Source: Scylla paramamosain
Taxonomy: Eukaryota > Arthropoda > Malacostraca > Decapoda > Portunidae
Assembly (NCBI RefSeq): GCF_035594125.1
Contig: NC_087155.1
Coordinates: 1,874,931 to 1,938,930 of the forward strand
Reading direction: 5' to 3'
Length of the DNA: 64,000 nucleotides
This document shows positions 56,400-64,000 of this stretch, piece by piece. Position numbers and translations under genes: made by a program. The notes under the pieces are model-generated. The model saw only the letters and a program-made list of their open reading frames with translations, made no database searches and had not been told where the DNA came from. Each line of letters begins with the position of its first letter. Within the stretch, counting starts at the first letter, position 1.

Positions 56400-56690
56400 A
56401 TTGTATTCTTAAGTCTGTAAGCCTCAGTAACGTGTCTTGCTGTGTCTTCACCCCGATGTATATTCTCCACCGGGAAATATATGTAAATATTCAGATTACA
56501 TCATGATATTGTTGTGACTTGATAATGTTACAAGCCACAGCAATGCGTCTTGCTGTGTTTTCTTGCGTCTCAAAGTCTATAAGTCTCGGGAATACATCTT
56601 GTCGTGACTCCACTCACGTGTAAATCTCTGAAAATAAATATATTCAAACATTCAGATTACATGACGACTGTTGTCTTCATCAAGTCTGCA
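56400..56690 (+). repeat. Diverged tandem repeat, about 160 bp, 2 units
   Basis: AAGTCTGTAAGCCTCAGTAA (56411) and AAGTCTATAAGTCTCGGGAA (56573) are each followed by TCTTGYYGTG and TATTCAGATTACAT-like blocks, with a partial unit near 56530. Confidence 0.7.
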
Positions 56691-56779
56691 CTGTGTTACG
56701 TGTGAAGGACGACCTGAAGGAGCCTCGGGTCACTGACTGCTGCTGCTGCATAGTCCCCAGGCATGAACAGAGGACAGGG

Positions 56780-57070
56780 CTGGGCGGGACGAGGCAGGGA
56801 TGGGTGGGAGAGGAGAGATGGAATTGAGGGGGGACTGGGAGCGTGGTTGGGTAGGAAAAGAAAAATGAGACTGGGGTGAGGTGAAGGGTGGTGGAGTGGT
56901 GGATAAGAGACGAAATTGAGGCGTGGGGGGGATATGCGAGCCGAGGGGAGGTGGTGAAGAAGGGAGGGATGTCATGGTTTGGATAAGAGACGAAACTGGT
57001 GAGGGTCGGGGAAAGGCGAAGTGAGGGGAAGAGAGGTGGTGAAGAGGGGAGCAGTGTCGTGGGCAAGGCG
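56780..57070. repeat. Purine-rich 80-bp tandem repeat
   Basis: GGATAAGAGACGAAATTGAG (56901) and GGATAAGAGACGAAACTGGT (56981) are followed by GGGGAGGTGGTGAAGAAGGG-like blocks. The region is strongly G/A-rich on the given strand. Confidence 0.8.
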
Positions 57071-57463
57071 AGGTGACCAGGTTGTACTCACTAATCAAGG
57101 AGAGCAGAGGTCCTCACTCTCATGATAATTACACCAGCAAAGGTGAACATTTCGTGACAGCTGTGGATAATCACCTGTTAGCATGCTTGGGCATCTAATA
57201 CTTGTAATACGACTGTCGTGTTTGGCAACTAGTGAAGTATTTGTCTCGTGTTTTGTACACGACACTTCGCATGCTTTACCGAAGAGAATTAACAAGGAAA
57301 ATTCGCTTGTGTGTAAATTTTGTGAAAATTGTATGCTATATCATAAACTTAATTGAATAAAAAAATTAAGAAAAAAAATTAAGGAGTAAATTTTTTTGTG
57401 TAGGTAATTTTTTTTTTTTTTTTTTTTTGTGTTTAGAAATTTTTCGCACCATATGACTTTAGT
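57071..57463. other. No feature recognised
   Basis: Unique sequence with A- and T-runs. Confidence 0.4.
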
Positions 57464-57745
57464 GTTGAAGCAAATTAAATAAACGAATTAATGCAGAACA
57501 TTACAGAAAACATGAAGGCTATGCTATGAGGAGAAAGCACAAGAAGAACAGGCCATAAGTCAGCAGGCAGTCTTTGATTCCTGCCCTGCCAAAACAATTG
57601 CAACATGTGACCGCTGTGTTGCAGCAAATTTAGTTAACCAATTACTGCAAAATATTTCATAAAACCTGAAGGACAAGAGGAGGAAACAAAAGATAGGTCA
57701 GAAGATAGCAGACACTGTTTGACTCCTGCCTCGCCTGCCTTACCT
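57464..57745 (+). repeat. 154-bp tandem duplication, diverged
   Basis: GTTGAAGCAAATTAAATAAA (57464) and GTTGCAGCAAATTTAGTTAA (57618), followed by CATGAAGG/CCTGAAGG and TTTGATTCCTGCCC/TTTGACTCCTGCCT. Confidence 0.82.
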
Positions 57746-58171
57746 GAATCTTATCTGCTCGTATCTCACCTCAGCTTCCCTTCCCTTCCTCCCCTTCCCT
57801 CCCCTCACCTCACCTCTCCTCTCGTGGACTCAATCAGTTACACGTCAAAGCTCCCTTTATGGTGTTCCCCGTGATGGGCGGTTCTTAAGTTCAGTTTCGC
57901 GTAGTAACTTGATTGAGGAAAAGTATGATATGAGGCCAGATTTTTTTCTGAGGTGAATTGGTCATAAGAGCCTGATATCACCTCCCCGCCTGAACTTATT
58001 GCCTCAGGTCCCTCTCAGTTTCTCGCCGCTGCTGTACCTGCCGTCCTTCACCAGCTGAGCGCCTTGATAGCTCCGCACGCCAACACACCGACCCTGCGCC
58101 AAAAAAAAAGTCTCGTTTCGCTGTTTGTAATGTCCGAGCGCTGAGGTGTCGGTGTTTCATTCCAGGGTCTT
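57746..58171. other. No gene recognised
   Basis: Pyrimidine-rich stretch at 57770-57830 and otherwise unique sequence. Confidence 0.4.
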
Positions 58172-58315
58172 TGTGTGTGTGTGTGTGTGTGTGTGTGATA
58201 CGAGATGGTGGTAAGTATTCGTGTCTTGCTTTTACCTTTTCCCTGCCATGCTTGGTTGTGGTAGTGATGGTGGTGGTGCAGTGACGTGGTGCAAGGTGAC
58301 GTATCCATACCATCA

Positions 58316-58376
<61 letters not shown>
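58172..58376. repeat. (GT)n and (TC)n microsatellites
   Basis: GT at 58172-58198 and TC at 58318-58376, separated by unique sequence with short GGT runs. Confidence 0.96.
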
Positions 58377-58377
<1 letters not shown>

Positions 58378-58805
58378 TAAATCTTTCCCTGTTTTAGTGT
58401 TGTGGGACCATGTTATCGCCCGTCCTTCTCTGCTTCCTGCTAATTCTTCTGCTTCCTCTCCTCTGCTTCCTGCTGATTCATCCCTACAGTATGAGTTGTG
58501 TGACCATAGCATCGGTTTTCCCCCTTATAGTCCTACTAATTCTTCCGGTTCCTTTTCCCTGCTTTCTGCTAATTTTTTTCCTGCTTCAGTGTGTTTTGCC
58601 GCCACCACCACCATCACCAAAAACTCCCCGACCCCTCATTACCACCACAACCATCATGCACTATCTGATCTCTCACCATCACCACCACCACCACCACCAT
58701 TTAGCAGGCCGCCATTCCCGCCAGCAGCAGGCCGCACACGAGCTTCTCTCACGCAGGTAGTTCACGCCCGCCACGCCAGGCTGGAAGGATGTGAGGCGCT
58801 GCAGA
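58377..58805 (+). other. Low-complexity Pro/Ser/His-rich open frame, no gene assigned
   Basis: An open frame continues from the (TC)n tract to 58891. It includes an imperfect repeat (TTCCTGCTAATTCTTCTGC, CTTCCTGCTGATTC, CCTACTAATTCTTCC) and (CAC)n at 58676-58700. A CAG/GTAGTT donor-like site lies at about 58757. Composition suggests repeat-derived sequence; an exon cannot be excluded. Confidence 0.25.

Positions 58806-58854
<49 letters not shown>
58806..58854. repeat. (AC)n microsatellite
   Basis: Pure AC tract. Confidence 0.98.
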
Positions 58855-58855
<1 letters not shown>

Positions 58856-59082
58856 CAATATTGCGATCAAACTAAAACATTAAATACATGAGGTCCTTGC
58901 TTCTTTACTGCTTTACTTCATTACTTCTATGCAATACATCTCAGATCCTGCTTTAAAAATATTTCCTAACTAAAACCTTCACCATACAAACAAATCAAGT
59001 ACAATTAAATTCCTGTTTCACAAGTATTATTTACCGAGGCCAAATCGTTGCTACCATCCCTACATCAAGCTTTATAAAATGT

Positions 59083-59083
<1 letters not shown>

Positions 59084-59133
<50 letters not shown>
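59084..59133. repeat. (AC)n microsatellite
   Basis: Pure AC tract. Confidence 0.98.
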
Positions 59134-59134
<1 letters not shown>

Positions 59135-59503
59135 GCCACTCCCATTCCGTCATTTCATCCCGGACAGTATTCATTGTATCCTGAAGGCGATTGAGTCATT
59201 AGTGGCAGTTCCGGCAGCGTGCGGGAAGGCTCTCGCCACACGCAGGATTATTTTTTATATTGCATCTTTAATCAGACTTTGAACAGCAGCTGCTTTTTAA
59301 CTATTCACTTCCTGATAAATGCTGAAGCTCTCCTGTCAGTTATGGGTCCGTTTTCTTTCCTTTTTCTTCTCTTTTTCTGAGAAATGAAAAAAGCTACTTC
59401 AATTTCTTTCTTATCATTCTTTGGTCGTCTGTCTGTCTGGGTTTGTCTTTTTGTCCTTGTTCGTTTGTGTTTCTGTTTGTCTGTCTGTCTTGCTCTGTCT
59501 GTT

Positions 59504-59509
<6 letters not shown>

Positions 59510-59567
<58 letters not shown>
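59510..59567. repeat. (TC)n microsatellite
   Basis: CT tract, preceded by short TCTG/TTTG units from 59425. Confidence 0.99.
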
Positions 59568-59570
<3 letters not shown>

Positions 59571-59639
59571 AGGTATTAAGATAAGGTACCAAACCGGTTA
59601 AGAATACAGTAAGGAAGAAAAACTGTTTGGGTGTTTGTT

Positions 59640-60900
59640 GATGAATATTCATAAACGTCGCTGAAAAGTCTTGTGTGGAAAAAAGAAGGTACTTGTGTTA
59701 AATTAAGCTGAGATTCTGCCTCTTACAGTGAAACAATAAAAAAAAAGTAAATAAATAAAGTAAATAAAACATAAGGTCAACATTATAAACGTAGCTTAGA
59801 AACTCGTGTAAAAGTTAAGGAAGGCTTTTTTAAATTAAGCTTAAAAGTTCTTGCCTGTATTGAATTATTGAAATTCTCCTTCACTTTCACTCAATATGAA
59901 ATTGTAGGAAAAAAAAAAAACTCGGGTGACAAAAATTTATGTACGTCGTTTTAGAAAGTGTTATAAGGAACGATACAAGGAGTGTTGGATGGAATTACTT
60001 GGAGTCGTGAGGTGGTTTAAAAATTCCCTTCGCTAGTTAATCTCTGCCTCGTACTTACATAACATAGAAAAGCAAGACAGAAAAAGAGAGAGAAAAAGAG
60101 AGAGCTAATTTAGATTTATTACCATAGCAGAGGAAGCTGAATAAAAAGAGCAAGACTTGTTAAATTTCATCATGTGAAGTAGATTTTTATGTTACTTTGT
60201 ATTTATGTGAAATAGTGAGACAAAAACATATCAGGAGTCTGGTGAGTGTATTAACTTTCAGAAAATAATGTGTAAAAAGAAAAGTGTTGTGTATATTGAC
60301 ACTTGTGCAGTGGTGAGGCGACTGAGGAAGCTCCTGTCACCATTGAATTTCTGCCTTACTTTAACTTAATATCGGTACGAACCAGTCAGGAAAAGTCAAG
60401 TGTGTGGTGAGTTTAATAACGCTGCTTCAGAAAGTATTGTAACATATGAAGTGGTTGAGAAGCCTCCCCTACTAGTGAATGCCCGCCTCGCACTTACCTA
60501 ACATGAACTACTAAGACGAAAAATAAAGTCTTGTGATTTTACAAACGTATTAGAACGTAGAAAAAAAGTGCAAAAAGTCGTGTTAAATTTAATTGCTGGG
60601 AGTGGTGTGGAGCTTAACCATTCTACGCCTCCACTGATGAATCTCCAGCACACACTTACCTCACAGAGTATTAAGAGGGAGACAATAGCAGTGTTCATAT
60701 AAGGTAACATACAGTGTGGCATAAAAAGTCATGTTATATTTAATTATTCTGAGTAGTGAGGAGGTCAAACTTTTCACGCCTCCAGTAGTGAAGCTCCACC
60801 ACACAATTGTGAAATATTAACAGGTAAAGGTCTCTAATGATCATATAAAGCATAATGAAACAAAGTAGTATAGAAACTCACGTTAGATTTGATTACCTTG
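59640..60900 (+). repeat. Fossil satellite, about 152-bp unit
   Basis: A GTGAGGAGGTTAAACATTC-like block followed by CGCCTCCACTAGTGAATCTC-like and CGCACTTACCTAACATAG-like blocks recurs near 60008, 60312 (two periods on), 60449, 60603 and 60756, with weaker units from 59697. Linking sequence contains TAAAAAGTCGTGTTAAATTT and TAATTATT. Spacing is 137-154 bp or twice that. Divergence is very high. Confidence 0.72.
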
Positions 60901-61364
60901 ACACGCACACACGCACAATAATTCTTCCATATACTCGTACTGGCCTCTTCCTTCCACCCAACCATTCCTCTTCCACTGTTTCCATCCCCACCCAGCTATC
61001 CCCACACCCAGCCTGTCATCCTCTTGCCTAGTCATCCCTTTCTTTCCTGTCCTGCCTTATTCCCTATCCAGGTTATTCTCCACTCTGTCCTAGCCATCTC
61101 ACAACCAGCCTGCCCTACACTACCTATCCATCCCTCGCTCGCCTGACCTTCCTCAACCTCTTGTGACGTCGCAGATCTCTAGATGGACGGCACTTGGAAC
61201 TGAATCCTGAGACGAATCATCTTGGCAGCGCGAGACTCAAGGGACGAGGCTGATATGATTGTGTGTGGCGTAAATGTAAGTATTTAGCTTACCACAAATA
61301 GTTGTATAAGTATACAGGTCTTCTGCAGTTTATTCTTCCTATATACTGATGAGTCTTGCGCACC
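60901..61364. other. No gene recognised
   Basis: Pyrimidine-rich unique sequence (60920-61150), then non-repetitive DNA. Confidence 0.4.
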
Positions 61365-61545
61365 AGATAACAATATTGCTTCTCCTATCGCCGTTTCCTA
61401 GAGTGAGGGGTTGGCTCCTTGTACGAGTCTTCTCCAGTTCTTTCTGTCCATTGCATCTTCCTCTGTGACTCCCATCCTTTCCAGTTCTACCGCAATTTCT
61501 TCCCTCCATCTCACTCTGTCTCATTGTAAGCAGCAATGTTCCTGC
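61365..61545 (-). mobile_element. RTE/BovB-type LINE C-terminal tail
   Basis: The minus strand reads DRVRWREEIAVELERMGVTE then EDAMDRKNWRRLVQGANPSL and a stop. It is the inverse-orientation sister of 38275-38510. Only the RT tail is present. Confidence 0.8.
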
Positions 61546-62299
61546 GTCACCTCATCTTGGTTTTTGTGAGTCATGTTAATTACTCACAGGTTGGTTACGA
61601 GCTGAAACGCTCGAGCTGCTTCACTGCGTCACTCACTGTTCATGCTCATCTCTATCAGCGTCCACGTCTCCTTTATTGACAGCATAACTCTTATTTCCAT
61701 ATAAAAAAAAACTATATTAGTATGTAAAATTATGATACATTCGTGTGAATACAATTTCTTGGACAGATATCACGCCGCTGCCTCTATGTATTTACAGAAC
61801 AAGCCAGCGCCAAGTACACGAGTTGGGACGAAACGACACCGTGACGCAGTGGGCCTCTGGTCTCGTGGAGAGTGATCTGCCGCAAGAGGAAGAATGCACG
61901 TGAGTTTCGTCCTGGCCACGGAATTCCGGATAACGCAGGTGTTTGGGAGAGTGGATGATCAGACAGGACTGAGTAGATGCTGAGTCTCGGGAGTGAACTG
62001 TGTGGTGCAGGACCGTATCGGTTATGCAGTCTCTTTATAACGAGAGACACATCGTGGAGGAGGCTGGCGAGTGCTCTCAACACACGTGACGGAGCGGCGC
62101 CATGGTAACTGTCACCGTGGCCAGGAAGTCTCTTGTGCTGAACACTGCAATGTTGTGTTATCAAGACTGTGTATTGGTGCAGCGCATACAGTCGGATCAC
62201 TAAGCGTGTTGTAGTGATGAAACTATGGAAACTATGGCGAATGATTATTGATCGTTGGAAAAAAGCATAGGTGTGATAATAATTCGGTGCTTGAGTTAC
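61546..62299. other. No gene recognised; non-repetitive stretch
   Basis: 61790-62200 is less repetitive and somewhat GC-richer than its surroundings. A 138-codon minus-strand frame (61784-62200) has no recognisable domain. It could be host unique DNA, but no exon is supportable. Confidence 0.35.
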
Positions 62300-62600
62300 A
62301 CTAACACTCCATCACTACCGCCACCACGGCCATCACCACCGCCATCACCACCGCCATAACCACCGCCGCTACTAAGAGTAAGTACATGATTCTTGTTCTC
62401 GTTAATAGTGATAGGAAGGAAATATCTCCATTTTTCCCCCGTATACCGTGGAAGTGCTGCCTCAACACACCGCCGCCGCCGCTATGAGAAGTACATGATT
62501 CTTGTTCATCTTTACAGTGTTGTGTTGGTGGGTGGCTGCGGCTGCGATAGGAAGTATTGTTACACCGTTATGATATCGCTGGTCGTACGAGTGAGGTAAC
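62300..62600 (+). repeat. (CCGCCATCA)n-type repeat and about 105-bp duplication
   Basis: ACCACCGCCATCACCACC units at 62318-62370. AAGTACATGATTCTTGTTC occurs at 62380 and 62487 with a following GATAGGAAG in both, indicating a duplicated block. Confidence 0.7.
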
Positions 62601-62963
62601 AATTCCTAGTATTAAGGAAAGGTCACATTGTTTGCTACAGAAGACCATACGGCATGGAAGTGGGGGGGGGGGGCGGTCTTTTGATGAATAAATAAAGACC
62701 AGGAAATTATATTTTTTACACGTATCGTTAAGCTGAAGTACCATGCTTAGTAGTAATCAAATTAAACAGTATAATATCAAATGAAAACCATAGATATACT
62801 CACCAGCACACACACCTACGGTACACTGAAGCCACAGAAAAGCTTATAAAGATACGGAAGAAGCAATGAAAAGACACAAGACCCGGAACCCCGGCTGCAC
62901 TTCGCTCCCGGCTTCACATTCCCGGCTTAAACCAGCCAAGAATTGCACTTTTTTTTAATTATT

Positions 62964-62967
<4 letters not shown>

Positions 62968-63006
<39 letters not shown>
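62968..63006. repeat. (GA)n microsatellite
   Basis: Pure GA tract. Confidence 0.98.
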
Positions 63007-63009
<3 letters not shown>

Positions 63010-63106
63010 TACGTGGTGTGTTTTACTTCTCATACTCATTTCCAGCATTTTTTTTTCTCCTGTCGCTAAAGATTATGACCGCGCTGCCAGGGACTTTGTA
63101 CTTACT

Positions 63107-63143
63107 CTCACCATTTTTCAGTCCAGTTCACTAATGCAGGAGT
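63107..63143 (+). mobile_element. LINE A-related coding scrap
   Basis: TCTCACCATTTTTCAGTCCA, GTTCACTAATGCAGGAGTAA corresponds to [14 protein letters not shown] of LINE A with several changes. Very short, so tentative. Confidence 0.4.
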
Positions 63144-63338
63144 AAAGCCACATTTTCTCTCTTTAATCTCTTGTAATTGTCAACAACAGAAGGATCTCCA
63201 TTTTTTCTTATTTAAGCCACATTTTCTCTCTTTAATCTCTTGTCAACACCAGAAGGATCCCCATTATTTCTTATTTAAGACACTTTTTCTCTTTAATCTC
63301 TAGTCAACACCAGAAGGATCTCCATTATTTCTTATTTA
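63144..63338 (+). repeat. 63-bp tandem repeat, 3 copies
   Basis: Units start at 63144, 63214 and 63277 with AAGCCACATTTTCTCTCTTT, then AATCTCTTGTCAACACCAGA, AGGATCTCCATTATTTCTTA. Similarity between units is high. Confidence 0.93.
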
Positions 63339-64000
63339 TCTTCCTATGAGTTGAATTAGTTCAGTGAAGGAATACCATGACACACCTGGAACTGGTCGTG
63401 GTGTCTGGAACTTTTCGTTTTGTTGTTTTTATGTGTAAACACGAAGGTAGTTTGATTCTGGTTTATATGATGGTAATAGCAGAAGTAGTAGTAGTAGCTG
63501 TTGTTGTTGTGGTATTAATATTAGAAATAGTGATAATCGCAGCAGCAGCAATAGGAGCAGTGTACTTTCAATACATAACCTACACAGCACAGTTCTTACC
63601 TCCACCACCACCACCACCACTTCTACTATCCAGCATGTCAGTGGGCGGAGTTTTGGGGATTCACAAGACACATAATACTCTTATATTTAAAACATTTTCC
63701 CAACCCCTGGCATGTCTTGTGCGGCGTAAATAATGAAACAAGAGGGTCCGCGTGTTCCCCGTCCTGCCCTGTGGTTTAGCAAGGGGGAGAGGCGGCCTCC
63801 ACTTAGACTCTGCTTCGATCTGTCCCTTAAGTCGCAGCTGGCGGGTCCGAGGCAGGCGGCAGTAACCCAAGACACTACAAAGGCACACCTGCCGGCCTGC
63901 GTTTTCTACTAAGAGATAAAGAAGAGTCGCTATGATTAAAAAACGAATTTAAAGATTGCTTTTGGAGAGAAATGCGTGTGGCTGGCGTGTCATAAGCAGC
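63339..64000. other. No gene recognised
   Basis: Short GTA, GTT, GCA and CCA trinucleotide runs (63481-63620) and otherwise unique sequence to the window end. Open frames on both strands reflect these runs. Confidence 0.4.

Noticed and set aside
58286..58891. 201-codon Ser/Pro/His-rich frame as a gene
   Set aside because: It starts in a (TC)n tract, ends in (AC)n and is low complexity throughout.
61784..62200. 138-codon minus-strand frame as a host gene
   Set aside because: No recognisable domain, codon pattern or splice structure could be supported.

Overview
The window is eukaryotic, repeat-dense, non-genic DNA. Its very long (CT/AG)n and (AC/GT)n microsatellites, interstitial TTAGG-type repeats (the arthropod telomere motif), tRNA-like SINEs and a highly repeated non-LTR retrotransposon resemble a decapod crustacean, probably a crab. 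That assignment is inference: no host marker gene is present. I recognise no host protein-coding gene, rRNA or intact tRNA. The only long intact reading frame, 24658-27624, belongs to a retrotransposon.

Layout. 0-14 kb: microsatellites, several diverged minisatellites (38-, 60-70-, 71- and 120-bp units), two tRNA-derived SINE copies, and 3'-end fragments of two LINE families called here LINE A (endonuclease plus RT, jockey/CR1-like) and LINE B (CR1/L2-like RT tail). 14.98-19.84 kb: a Ty3/gypsy LTR element with two nearly identical 1.3-kb LTRs, a tRNA-Leu primer-binding site, a TTAG target duplication and only a broken integrase inside. 21.7-27.85 kb: a tandem array of about 140 bp into which two LINE A copies have jumped, one of them (24416-27745) with an intact 988-aa frame. 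28-31 kb: minisatellite and a higher-order (TC)n array. 31.6-35 kb: a decayed LINE A nested in a LINE B. 35.7-38.5 kb: a hAT-type MITE, a Mutator-like transposase pseudogene carrying a GCT expansion, and an RTE-type LINE tail. 39-44.3 kb: two tandem arrays of about 125-135 bp, LINE fragments and a piggyBac-type MITE. 45-51.6 kb: RTE and LINE B tails, a second MITE, and a third long LINE A (48343-51645) with two frameshifts. 52.9-54.1 kb: a third LINE lineage, broken. 55.56-56.17 kb: a PIF/Harbinger element with a TTA duplication and the N-terminal part of a transposase. 56-64 kb: fossil tandem arrays and microsatellites.

The features do not form a pathway. The recurring theme is retrotransposons landing in tandem arrays (9.7, 22-28 and 40 kb), where removing the insert restores the array period, plus four DNA-transposon families recognised from terminal repeats, target duplications or transposase remnants. 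All identifications were made by eye from motifs and repeat comparison. No database search was run.
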